From the NCBI GenBank assembly GCA_023238725.1, contig CM041538.1:16530182-16594181 (forward strand): a DNA stretch of 64,000 bases. The letters run 5' to 3'. The translations under genes were made by a program, and so were the position numbers. Of the stretch, positions 50,528 through 61,515 are shown piece by piece (position 1 is the first letter of the stretch; every line of letters starts with the position of its first letter). Source of the DNA: Scortum barcoo. Its lineage: Eukaryota > Chordata > Actinopteri > Centrarchiformes > Terapontidae. A model generated the notes under the pieces. It saw only the letters and a list, made by a program, of their open reading frames with translations. It had not been told where the DNA came from and ran no database searches.

Positions 50528-50815
50528 TTATTCAAATTCAAAATTCAAATTTATTTATTTAGAGCCCAAAATCACAAACATTGTTTGCCTCGGAGGGCTT
50601 TACAATCTGTACAGTTGTGACACCCTCTGTCCTTAGACCCTCGAACCGAGTCAGGAAAAACTTCAAAAAACCCTTTATGGGAAAAAGAAGAAACCTGAGG
50701 AAGAGCCACAGATGAGGGATCCCTCTCCCTGGGACGGACAGACGTGCAATAGATGCCACATGTACAGAGAACATCATCATCAATCATATAGGGAATTATA
50801 CATGCTGAGTTCATG
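50528..50815. repeat. Interspersed repeat nested in the piggyBac-like element
   Basis: It begins with a duplicated attcaaa motif and contains gagcccaaaatcacaaacat, tcggagggctttacaatctg, gacaccctctgtccttagac and tgggacggacagacgtgcaa. I recognise this text as a highly repeated sequence in percomorph genomes. Its class is unknown to me. Its place inside the piggyBac-like element suggests later insertion. Confidence 0.6.
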
Positions 50816-53800
50816 GGTTATAAGTATATTATAAGTATTAAACCATTTTATAGTGCTCATATTACAACAGTTGTTTTTTTAATGTATTAACGATATTTAT
50901 CTTGGAATATTGTGAAATTGTTGAGTGTAGTGTTGGGATAATTTCCTTTGTACACAAATAAAATCTTCCCAGTCACTTTTGACCAGGAACACAAAAGGTG
51001 TTACTTTATGTGACTGTTTAAAAATTTTAAATGGTTTCAAAACAAATGTCGTTGGTAACTTTGACCCAAAGTAGTCTGTGATAAACAGTATTCTATGTTT
51101 CATCTGATTATTTCTTAAAGTCAAAATAATCCAGAAATTATGTTTTTTAGAACTCAAATTCAAGATGTATAAGCTCAGATCAATGAGGCATACAGGCCAT
51201 GAATAACAAATTAGAAATTCAAAACTTGTAATGTTCACAAGAATTTAAGTTGATAAAAAAATCGAACACAACAAATAGTGATAATATATGTATTATTATA
51301 GTTTTTATGATGAGTCTTAATGGTCATTTATGGGAACACAAAATCGTTTAACATGAAATGAACACATGATGGTTAAAAACATTATTTCCCATTTTTACAG
51401 AGGCCAGTCACGCCCACACAGACACAATCAAAGGTGAGCTGAGCATCTAAACACAACAGGCATGGCGTTCATTTCGTGTGCAAATGACTGTTAAAACAGC
51501 CATTTAAATCACCAGATGAATAAAAAAAAAGCATCATATCTTTACGGTGCACATTCCCTCCCTGCTTGCAAGCTGCACACACATAAGATCACAGTGCAGA
51601 CCTACCTACTGCTCCCAGCAGCTCCTCTTCTCCTCCTCCTCCTCCTCTTCTCCTCCTCCATCGTGATCGCTGAAGCTTTTTTGCTTTTGTTTTTTTTTTC
51701 TTCTCCTCCCCAGCCTTGTGAGCCTGCAGCTCGCAGAGAAACGGCAGCAGTCAGTCCGCGCTTTCTCCTCCGTCCGCCGACAGCAGCAGTCAGTCCGAGA
51801 GCAGGAGAGGAACAGAGAGAGGGAGAGAGGAGGAGAGCGCGGGGGAAAACCTGAGGAGAGAGCACGGAGGAGAAAATTAAATTGCACTTGGGGGGCAAAT
51901 TCTATTAGGGAATAGTTATTGTCTCCTGACAGCTCCTGTCCATTTGGGTAATTAGTAGAAGAGATTGGTTGAACAAACGAAATCTATTCCCGTCAGAAAT
52001 GATATTTTCCAATCCCCCTGATTGAACCTGACCCTGTCGCGTTAAGACGAGGCGGTAATAGGCTCGTTTGACTCAAATAAGTTGTACAACAGTTCAGCCA
52101 GTCCTGCCCGATGGGAGACTTGATTGAGGTTTATAAAAAAAACAGAATAACCTGAGAGAGTTTTTTTTTTTTTTTCAAAACGCGCTTATTATAAGGCTGC
52201 ACATGTCACAAACATTACCGTGTGAAAATATTATTATTAAATTAGATATGAGGAGAAAAAAACAAGCATTTATAAATCTGACTGCAAGAAAAGTGCACAT
52301 AAGATGCATCAGGCTGCAGAACTCAGATCACCCTTTATGTTAAAATCAAAAACTGCACTGAGAAGGTGTTTTTGTAGGAATCCCTTAGGACTGCATGGAC
52401 ATAATTCAGGTATATTATCTGGTTTTATTTTGAGTCCTGTGACTCCCTGGCACCTGCCCAGAGTGTTGCCCTGTGTGCAAGCTGCTCCAGTGCATGCTGG
52501 GATAGACTCCAGACCCCAGAGACCTTCATCAAACGAGTCTGGAAAGAAATGCTGGATCCAAAACATTGCATAAATACCTTTGATAATAACTCATCCCTTC
52601 TGTGAGGAGCGTGCAAGTGTTACCTATTGTTCTGAAAGCCTGCAAACACAATGTCTGAGTGTGACTGATGAATGTGCACCATCAACTAGGGTGCAACACA
52701 AAAAAGAAGAAATAAAGAAGTATCATATGCACAAAATATTTCCCTTAAGGCCTTTGAGTTGAAGGTCTGATAGTCTCCCAAAAGAAACCTTACTGTTTAC
52801 AGCCTTGCTGTTTCTGTTCACTTGTGCTTACATTTCTTGCTGTGAAATTTACAACTTAACTATTTTTAAAACATTATATGCTTAAGCACTGTATTTTACT
52901 ATTTGCATTTAAGATAAGGATTCAAATCAGATGACCTGAAGCACTTTTATTTTTAAAAGTGACAAGTAAAAAGGTACTAAAGCCCTTTTTCATAAACTCA
53001 GGATTTTCCATGTAAAGTGAGGAATGAATCTTCCCGCTTCACTGACAGGAGCAGTGTCAGCTGAGTGAATTAAAACAACGCAACTGACAAGTGCTGGATC
53101 TTCTCCAACTTCATTACCTACACTTCCTGTAAGCTGTGGAGGGAGGAGGACAATGAAGGAGCAGACATGGAAACAGAGCAGAGGAAGGAAAGGTCAGATT
53201 TGTGTTCCAATTAAAACAGTGCAGTCGAACACATCATCAAGGCCTAAATGCAGCTGATAGTAGGAGGTTATTGATTCCCGGGGCTTCCCCTCCCTCCTGT
53301 CCACACTTATGCACTCTCTGCTGAGCACAGATGAACTGCAAGGACTTCCAATTTGCTATAAAAAAAAAAAAAAATCAAAGATATTTATCCACAAGTCAAA
53401 ACATGCATTGTGTGCCTACAGGAAAAACAAAACATTACAGGAGGGGCGAGCAGTCACACAACAGAATGAGACAGAAGCTAACAAATAAACAGCCTGTTTT
53501 CTTTGGTTTTCATTTGTTTACCACTGACTGCGGTAAAGTGACAGTCCCGTCCTGATCTCCCTGGTCCAAACAGCATCCCAACACACTGATGGTGAGAAGA
53601 GATGTTTGGGAGATCAGCAGATGAGCGTCCACATGAAAGGGGGAGGGACTGCAGCAGTAAAATGCGATGGATCTGACCCTACTTGACTCCTTCCTTTAAA
53701 AGGCTGAATGTTTAAAACCGAAAGGGGATCTAGTTTGGATGTGATATATACCAATACCATATATTAACCTCTTTTTCATAATTTATTCACCTCCTCCTCC

Positions 53801-54360
53801 CTCCCTCCATCTCCCTCTGTCCACAGCAGGAAGCTTTATAGTATTATTAAAGTCAGAAAGAGAGATGACAGAAAAATGCATCAAGCCCCTCCTGCATTTT
53901 AATATCAATGCTGGAGGGGTAATAAACATCGAGGCAGAGAGCATACAGGAGAGGAGCGACTATAAAACCGAACATTGTCTAATTTATGGAAGACAACAAC
54001 AGGGCAGCAAGGTGAGGTTTTTACCCTTCAGTCTGTGCTTTCACAACACAACAACATGTCAGTGCAAAACATTTGTTTTGCTGTGAACACACAAAAAAAG
54101 TTCTGAAGGAAGTAATCTGGCTTTTTTAGTGAATGGCTCATATTGGACCTGGAGGAGGGACAATAAACTTGATGATTTCTGTAAACTGGCGATGATTCTT
54201 ACAAACGATCTGTTCTGGAGATTTGGTCATATGACATGAGCTTCATCAGCAGATAGAGTTTGCCCGTTTTTCATGGGACTGCAGATGTTCAAATTCTTTT
54301 TTAGCACTTTACACACTTGACACAGCAGCCAATAAACAAATGCTTTAACTTTCTTTGCAG

Positions 54361-54870
54361 CAGTGGTGTAAAGAGTATTCACATCTTTTACTCACATAAA
54401 AGCAGCAGTACTACAGAGGAGAAATAATGTGCTAATAATGTGTTAAGTAATACCTGCATTCAAAAGTGTACTTGAATAAAAATGTTAAAAAGCATTTGAA
54501 TAAAAAAATACTCATGCTAAATCATGACCCATTTCAGAGTCATTTGTATTATTGGGTTATAGTTATTCATTCATTAATGTACACATTACATTAAAGGTGA
54601 GGCTAATTTTAATTTATTTATTAAGAATCAAGAAATTCAAGAAATTAAGATTGGTGACTTCCAGCTTTATATAGCTTAATCTATAACAATATATCATAAT
54701 TTTTTAATATTATGTCTGTATTAGTAATCTAAATGTTGTGCAGTAAAAAGTACATTATTTTTCTGTCAGTTATTGTGGAAGTAACATGAAAATGAAAATT
54801 AAATAGAAATACTCAAATGAAGTACAAGTACCTCAAAATGCTTGAGTGAGACCAAGAACATCCACCATTT
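54361..54870 (+). mobile_element. CAGTGGTG-type hAT-like non-autonomous element
   Basis: It starts cagtggtgtaaagagtattc and ends with a partner of the form tccaccattt, giving an imperfect terminal inverted repeat. The interior contains atcttttactcacataaaag, gacccatttcagagtcattt, taatctataacaatatatca and caagtacctcaaaatgcttg, in the order of a very common fish element. About 510 nt, non-coding. Confidence 0.65.
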
Positions 54871-57337
54871 TGTCAGATCTGTATTATTGATAGGCCTCTT
54901 TTACTCTCTCCTTACATGTCTTCACTGCAGCATTATATGCAAGTACTTTTTTTCTGTCACTGTTCTGTGATTTAAAAAAACTCTTCCTGCCATCAGTTTA
55001 CTGCTATTAAAGCCATTATTCTGTTTGTCTGAGGATAATGTGTTAAGTCACTGTTGGGCTAGCAGTATGTATTTGAATCTTTTTACTTTTGACAGTTTGG
55101 CAAAGATAAAAAAAAAAAAAACTTGTGTTACTTTAGTCTTTCATGTTTACAGCACCTTTAGTCTAACTCTTTGTGGTATCTCATCTTCTTATGATTTATA
55201 ATCGCTGAATTTGTTGCCCAACTCTGTTTTTCACAGCTTCACAGTTTCCTCCATTAAGCATTCAAAGATCCACTTGCTGTCTTTAGCTGGCTTCAGTGCT
55301 GTTCACACAGTGACACTTTACAACCAACAGTCTGTTTAATGAATAACATCTTCAATAATTATCTGTTGTTTTGCTTCATTTCAGCCACAGGGTAGACCCT
55401 CATGTTAAATTTCTGCATATAAACTTCATAAAAATGATTCTGCCTCTGAATTCAGATGCATAAGAATAAAACACAACTTTATTGTTCAGCTAAGGTTGGA
55501 AAATCACCTTTGGTCTCACTGAAGATAGAATACAAACATCACATTACATCAACAGCAGCAAATCTCACCACATTACAACAGCTGTACAAAATGTACACAG
55601 CATACACACAGTGCACAGCTTACAGTTAGCACAGAGGAATGTAAGTTAGTGCAGTTTGTTTATGCCATTTATTGCACCAGGGACAAAAGATAAGGAGCAC
55701 AAGCAGCTCTGAATGTGTCTTGATTTGGATTTGAAGCCTGTGTCCTCAGACTGAACCGCTCACCTCAGCCTTGGCAAAGCTGCAGACAGATATTACTTCG
55801 CTGCCAGTTTCCTCATTAACCATCATTAGTCTGAACCAGCAAAACGCTCGCAGCTGAGGCTCAGTGCACCTGATAAAGAGCTTCTCTAGAGTAAGCAGCA
55901 CCAAGCATCACCGACTCCAATCCTCTAACAAACGCAGCTGAACATTTAAACAGATTAACAGATCAGGGAGAAAAGTACTTACACCAAAAGTTGTGATTTC
56001 ATTGAAAAAGAAATGCACTTAATGGATTTCACATAATTTTTAAGAGCCTTGTCCATGATTCAAACTCAGCCAAAGCAAACGTAAACAAAAAAGCAGGCGA
56101 GTTCATTTCATGCAAGTAACAAGAGCTATTTACTGCACACACAAAAAAGTTTAAGCAGAACACGTAAATCCTTCTTCAGTTTGACAGTTTCCCCAAGTAA
56201 AAAAACTGCCCATCCTTTAAATAAAACTTGTCAGGTGATTTACTGGATGATGTTTGAAAAAGGAATAAATAACATGCAGAAGCTTCGCTTTGACAAACTG
56301 TGCCTTTCTCAATCCATTCTGGCAATCATAATGTGTCATTGAAGGTCTAATTCAAAGTATCTGAGAGTTTGATTAAGTCACAGAACCACAGCTGCTCAGC
56401 CTTGATGCTCCTCTGCTTTAATGTAGGGCTATTAATCAGCCTATTGTGTGTGTGTGTGTGTGTGTGTTAGAGGAATTGACTGCCTTAACTCAACTAATTC
56501 GCCATCAAAACCTGTCATACTGCTGATGCTGAAAACGTGGTATGGATAAGGAGATGGGGTGTGGTGTTGGTGGGATCAGAGTGTTTGTGTGTGTATATCA
56601 GATAGGTTTAGGGGTGAAGGTAAGGGGCGGGAGCCGAGGGAATTCAAGACAGCGTTCCAGGAAACACAAAGCTCAAGATCAAGCATCGGTTGTCCTTCAG
56701 ATGGGCTTGTTGTAATCCGGACAACATCAAACCCTCGTCCTCCATCCGTCCATTTATCCCTCACACACACACACACACACACTACTCCCTCTTTCATCCA
56801 CCTCACCCATTTTACCCTCCACGGGGTCTGCTGCTGCCTGCCCCCTCGCAGTTAAAAGCACACCTCCAAGTGTGTGAGGGAAGAAGCCCTGCGAAAGCCG
56901 ATTGTGCGTTTTAATAAAGTTTATTATCTGCAGGGAGCTAATCCTCAAGGGTAATCTCTCCCCTCTAGTCCTAAAGGAAAGCTGGATTACTCACTTGCTA
57001 TAATCCCAATGAAATTGTTAGGATTTAGCTTGCGCTGCACAGCAGATGGCAACAGGCTTTTTCCTTCAACCTTGGGTGCTTTAACCCCCTCCCACACCCC
57101 AAATACTACATGCAACACCCCGGTCCTCCTTGCCTCATGTCCTGGTAATCTTGGTCAAAACAAAAAACAAACACAGGAACTTGTTTTTTACCAAACCATC
57201 TGGGAGGTTCTGTAGACATATTATGACACCCGAGACAGTACAGATGTAAATTCCTGTGACTGACAGGCCTTTAATAAGACCCATCTCAATAAATGACAAG
57301 GAGCATTGAAAAGGCAATCAATCCTTATCAAAAATAA

Positions 57338-57343
57338 TTTTAT
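57338..57343 (-). terminator. Candidate QSOX1 poly(A) signal (AATAAA)
   Basis: TTTATT on the plus strand, about 1.2 kb beyond the QSOX1 stop codon. Confidence 0.3.
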
Positions 57344-58524
57344 TGATTCAGACAGAAGCAAAGAAGCAAACAGGAAAACACAGTGTTTTTAGAAGACCAG
57401 CCAAAGCTTTACATTGTGGACACAAGCCAAAAACAAATCCTGCTTATTCTAAAACCTTGTCCAGTGTGAACATATGCGTCGCTCCACAACACTTCACAAA
57501 CAACCGGAGTAGCTGTTATGAGGACTCAGCAGTGTGATGTAATATTCAAAGACATGACATAACACTCAGTGTAACGTACAGTAAGCCACCTCAAAAGGAG
57601 CTGAAGAAAAGAGCTCCTCTCTGGTGAAAGTTGGTGTGGACCTGCTGGTCCAGTCACAGTATTCAACAATATGATGCAACTGTCAGGCCTTTGACAAACT
57701 GTAAAAACCCACAAAGCATTTAGGGACTGGGAAAATTTGATTATTGTGAAATACAGAAATGTAAGAGTTCATAAACAAAATTTTCAGTGATTGATTGAAC
57801 GGAAAAAAAGTTGATATATAATTTCAGATACGCATCTTTTTTAAAATCACTGAAAAATTGCCAAATTTGAGTATCCAGTTCAAATTATTCAAATATTTTT
57901 ATGTGTAAATATATAAAAACTATGACAGAATTAACTTTTTGTCATAGTACACAGGGATGTAATGTAGAAGGTCCTCATCCTACTGTGAGATATTAAAAAA
58001 TAAAAATCACAAATGACTGTTACAAAGGACCATCACTTAGTACAAAAAGAAACATATTAATTGCTTTTGCATCAAACAAAGAAAACTATCCAATTCATCT
58101 CATATTGGATTTAATTTCATCCTTCATAAGTGGTCAAATGGAATCAAAAGCACAAATGATTATCCTTAACTCAGGCACAAACCCAAACAGAAACCCACCT
58201 ACCGACAATAAACATTTATATGCACAGATTTTCCAGAGTTGAGATGCTGCCTGAAAGCTCCAGAGGCCAGATGACATATAAGGTTGAATAACAGACATGA
58301 TTTTAAAAGACCAATTTCCCTTCTCCTTTCCAGTTGGACATAACATGCCCATGACATTAAGGGTCTACTTGCCTACTATGGCTGTAGGTAACAGTTAAGT
58401 GGTCCACCTAAGATGGCACTAATCTTCACACATCCCCTTTACACTAACCCTGACCTTAGCTCAAGTGAACCTAATTAAAGTTAATCATTGCTGTGACTTG
58501 GGGTGAATTTGGATGCACTTTGGT
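57338..58524 (-). other. qsox1: Probable QSOX1 3' UTR
   Basis: AT-rich DNA without coding potential follows the QSOX1 stop codon on the minus strand. The first good AATAAA on that strand is at complement 57338-57343, giving about 1.2 kb of 3' UTR. A second AATAAA lies further on, near 56915. The extent is inference. Confidence 0.4.
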
Positions 58525-59353
58525 TCAGGGCAGGGCCATCTTAGTCCGCCGTAGCCTGAGGCGGTTTTTGAAGAAAAGGTACATGGCCAAAAGACACATG
58601 GAAGAGAGGAAATATAGAATGAGACACAAGCTAACATCCACTTTGGAGAATCCGATGCTCAGCAAAGACATCCAGCGTCCACTTTGCCTTAGCTCGGACT
58701 CCTCAACAAGGTACCGGCCTGTCAGTTCTCGCTTCAGCACTCGTTTTCTCTGCTGCCCCTCTTCCAGCTCCAAGTCTGCTTTTATAGGCTGCAGACCCAC
58801 CATCCCAAGCCCTGCGTCCAGCTCCATGCCGAGCCCAAACACGGACCCGGGCTCCTGCTCCACCTTCCTCTGCAGGGTGCGTTGTTTAACCCGGCTGGAG
58901 GTGGACAACCGCAGCGCCTTCACCTTGTAGTGCTGGTTGACAAATGAGTCGAGATCCACGATGTCCTCCTGGAGCTCTCGCATCTTCATGCCAACAATGC
59001 TCGGCTTCCTGCGGACCTGCCCAAGGCCTCGACCCACCTCCATTTCAGGTTTGGCCCAGGGGGTCTGCTCAGGCATCCTACCTTCTATCTCATCTGCAGC
59101 CACTGCTCCATCCCCACCTTCCTCCTCTTCATCTGCCACGGCTTCATCCTGCGGCCCTCTTCCTCCTCCTCCTCCTCCTCCTCCTCCTCTTCTTCTTCTT
59201 CTTGGACGGTGGGCTGAGATCGTAGAGGATCTGTCATGGAGCCCAAGGTCTCCCTGGCTTTCCTCTCTACATGTTTCTGAGCTTGTAAAGCTTGCCGCTG
59301 ACGTTGTTTGTCCCGCTGTTTTTCCAGGATCACAGTTTCATCTTCGAGGTAGT
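58525..59353 (-). CDS. qsox1: QSOX1 last coding exon (frame break inside)
   Basis: The acceptor is ttgccctgtcag at 59354-59365. From 59353 the frame reads DYLEDETVILEKQRDKQRQR to SQPTVQ and a run of Glu, but then hits a stop at 59085-59087. The conserved C-terminus, including the membrane anchor, is in another frame, open from GPQDEAVADEEEE (about 59156) to TGA at 58527-58525. The break lies in or beside the GAG/GAA tract (59151-59203), where the CCC run at 59155-59157 appears one base short. A sequencing or assembly error, or a polymorphism, is the likeliest cause. Confidence 0.85.
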
Positions 59354-59890
59354 CTGACAGGGCAAGGAAAAGAAAGACGTATGTCATTTCTAAAGTCATC
59401 ACCCTGAATGTAGAATCACATGGTGAATCTTAGTTCAGCTCGGAAACTCTTTGGTATTTTCTCATTTCAACAAAAAAAGACGAAGAAGAAAAAAAAAATA
59501 CATTCTATAATTAAAACCTTATATTTACAGAAGTCTTAATGATTTCAGAAAAACACTGTCTCAATTTGATAGAATTTGGCAAACCTCATCTAAGTATGAT
59601 GTTACATTAAAACAAACTACATTTTTCATACCAGTTAAAAAAAATATAAAAAGGTGTATTTCTGTAGTTTAGTAGGATCCTTGAATTTAGAAGCTATGAG
59701 CTCTTTAGAAAAAGAAAAGAAACTGTACCTGTGAGGATGCTGCTGGATGAGAAGTAGGACAGGAGGAAGGCCAGGACCTGTTCGTTGTTCCAACTGTGCT
59801 CTCCGTTTCCCTTCACCGTATGGCAGGCTGAACACATTTCTGGTGAAGGCCACTGAATCTTTGGGAAGTTGGGGTCTTCACTCAAAGCAC
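58525..59890 (-). CDS. qsox1: QSOX1, sulfhydryl oxidase 1, 3' end only (last two coding exons)
   Basis: Partial gene on the minus strand: exons 59890-59729 and 59353-58525. The first encodes the end of the Erv/ALR domain (ALSEDPNFPKIQWPSPEMCS then ACH), with CSAC matching the third CxxC of human QSOX1. The second begins DYLEDETVILEKQRDKQRQR, passes a Glu-rich tract, and ends with a membrane anchor (VDVSLCLILYFLSSMCLLAM) and a basic tail, as in human (LDISLCVGLYSLSFMGLLAM). QSOX1 is an FAD enzyme that makes disulfides in secreted proteins and passes electrons to oxygen, in the Golgi and outside the cell. The thioredoxin domains and most of Erv lie beyond the right edge. The last exon changes frame in the Glu tract (829 nt, one base short of a fit). 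Confidence 0.9.
59157..59203 (-). repeat. qsox1: GAG/GAA trinucleotide repeat encoding poly-Glu in QSOX1
   Basis: About 15 purine triplets on the coding strand, read as Glu in the upstream frame. It coincides with the frame break in the exon. Confidence 0.93.
59354..59728 (-). other. QSOX1 last intron
   Basis: 375 nt, A-rich on the plus strand, with GT-AG ends on the gene strand. No other feature. Confidence 0.9.
59729..59890 (-). CDS. qsox1: QSOX1 penultimate coding exon (end of Erv/ALR domain)
   Basis: 162 nt between gtccccag and gtacag. It begins with the last two bases of a Gly codon and ends with the first base of an Asp codon. It encodes FPKIQWPSPEMCSACHTVKG and then WNNEQVLAFLLSYFSSSSIL. 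Human QSOX1 has FPKVQWPPRELCSACHNERL and FLKAHFSPSNIIL here. Confidence 0.92.
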
Positions 59891-61481
59891 CTGGGGACAT
59901 AAACACAGATATAGATGATTAATCTGTCAAATTTAATTGTGATTCACAGACAGGACACATCCTATCCTTTTTATAAATCCACTTTTCATTTAGAAAGGTG
60001 TAGTACTAAGTATATTTACGTGAGCAGTGTCATTACTTCATTATTCTTTATTAACCTAACCCTAACCCTAAATGCACAGTATACAAGACTGTAGATGGGT
60101 ACTCTATGCAGCCAGTTGTACCGAGTTCGCATAGCACCATGTTGACTTGCAACATTAAAATGCTGCTTGCAGGTTATAATATAATTTTACCTTTTAGCTA
60201 TTTCATAATCTCACAGATATTGTTCTGCATATTAAGTACTTTTACATGTTATACTTAAGCACATTACTGCTCTGTGTCAGTGTTAAGTATAGATGTTCTT
60301 TTAACTAAACTGGCCTGTAAAGTACCTCACAAACTTATAACAGATAATATAAAAGGTCAGAAAATGTTGCATGGATCCAGATTCATCGCCACAACGGGAA
60401 ACACATAACATAAAGCGCTCCATTGTTGTTTCTTTTATTCTCCCTGTTGGTGCAGTGACTTGAGGATGTAAGTGCTTTGAGGACTGGATGCAATCTGTGT
60501 TGAACCCATTTGATCTTGTCACAGTGCTCGTAAAAACCTAAGTGCCTATATGCATATGTGTATGTATGTGTTTAAGTGTGTATATGTAAATCATCTGTCT
60601 GTGTTTGTGTGCATGTAATCTACGGATTGATATTTGTGTGTGTGTGTGAGTGAGAGTATATGACAGGGTCTAACAATGATCAATGGGCTTCTGGGATGTC
60701 CCAGTGGGAGGGGTGGTGAGACAATAGATGTGGCCAAAGTGGACAGCTTCCCCATATGTACACACTCGCGCACGCACACACACACTCCCTATTTTCAGTA
60801 AGCAGACCTCAGTACTCTGGAGCACCTGTCTTGTCCCTTCACACCCCTTTGAAAGCAAAGTCCAATCTCCAAATTGAACATGAGAGCAACAGAAACCTCA
60901 AAGGGGGGCTGCCCTTCTAATGAATTAGAAACTTTCGCCTTTAACATGCCTTTAACATTTTTTTTTTTTATGTAGCTGCTGCCCACTAACGCCCCTCGTC
61001 CCTCACAAACACACAAAAACATGCACACTGCATCAGTGCAAACAGATTGGCAGAGAAATGGGCACACGCAGAAAAAAAAAAAAAACATAGTCTCATACAC
61101 AACAACCTGCACAAATACCCATAAACACACACAGGGCAGCATCTAGTAATAAATTGCTTGTTGTCACCAACAGGCCATTGGGTGTGTGTGTGTGCATGCA
61201 TGTGTATGAGTAAAAAAGAAAAAAAAAAAAAGCAGAGCAGCAGCAAGTCTGTCACTTTACAGCACTGTCAATTTACATCCTCCTCCACCACCTCCTCCTC
61301 CTCCGTCCCCACTCCCTCCTCTTTCTCTCTGCCGCTCAAGATTAATCTCAGTCATATGCATGTGTGTATGTACTCTGCATACAGTACTTTACATAAAGGA
61401 TACATCAATTTTACTGTGTCCTGGATGGGCTGCAGCCTGTGGGTGTGTGTGGGGGCTTTTACACATTTCAGCAGGTGAGAG

Positions 61482-61513
<32 letters not shown>

Positions 61514-61515
61514 CA
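61482..61515. repeat. (CA)n microsatellite
   Basis: About 16 CA units with one CG interruption. Confidence 0.95.

Larger units (their letters stand above)
49455..51372. mobile_element. piggyBac-like non-autonomous element with transposase relics
   Basis: TTAA flanks both ends (49451-49454 and 51373-51376), as expected for piggyBac target sites. The left end begins CCCTCATGTTGTGTTC and the right end, inverted, CCATCATGTGTTC. CCCTC...TTGACC ends are very frequent in fish. Inside, a subterminal ggtcaaaaatgaccgg at 49651 has an inverted partner near 50975. A frame at 49986-50081 encodes an acidic stretch (ETGSEDGLEEEVSEAEDD), and 50114-50188 encodes a Cys/His-rich end (CHKCNAYICKVHATICTYC and beyond) just before a stop. 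These resemble the acidic N-terminus and zinc-binding C-terminus of a piggyBac transposase with the catalytic centre deleted. It cannot encode an active transposase. Confidence 0.7.
46901..57337. other. Intergenic region between LHX4 promoter and QSOX1 3' end
   Basis: About 10.4 kb without a supported host gene. It holds a CT microsatellite (47420), a 16-nt tandem repeat (48404), a piggyBac-like element (49455-51372) with a nested repeat, a CAGTGGTG-type element (54361-54870), and several candidate regulatory stretches (49100-49270, 51870-52105, 53190-53290, 56870-57010). The stretch 55460-55710 looks repeat-like, but I do not recognise it. Confidence 0.6.

Noticed and set aside
58493..58930. 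145-codon plus-strand open frame
   Set aside because: It is the antisense of the QSOX1 last exon and owes its openness to that exon's composition.
9085..59140. Search for tRNA, snRNA or microRNA genes in introns and intergenic DNA
   Set aside because: No cloverleaf with a GTTCRANNC-type box and no known snRNA or microRNA sequence was recognised by eye; a tRNAscan or Rfam search could still find one.
60051..60072. Telomere-like ctaaccctaaccctaaa
   Set aside because: Only about two and a half units; too short to call an interstitial telomere block.
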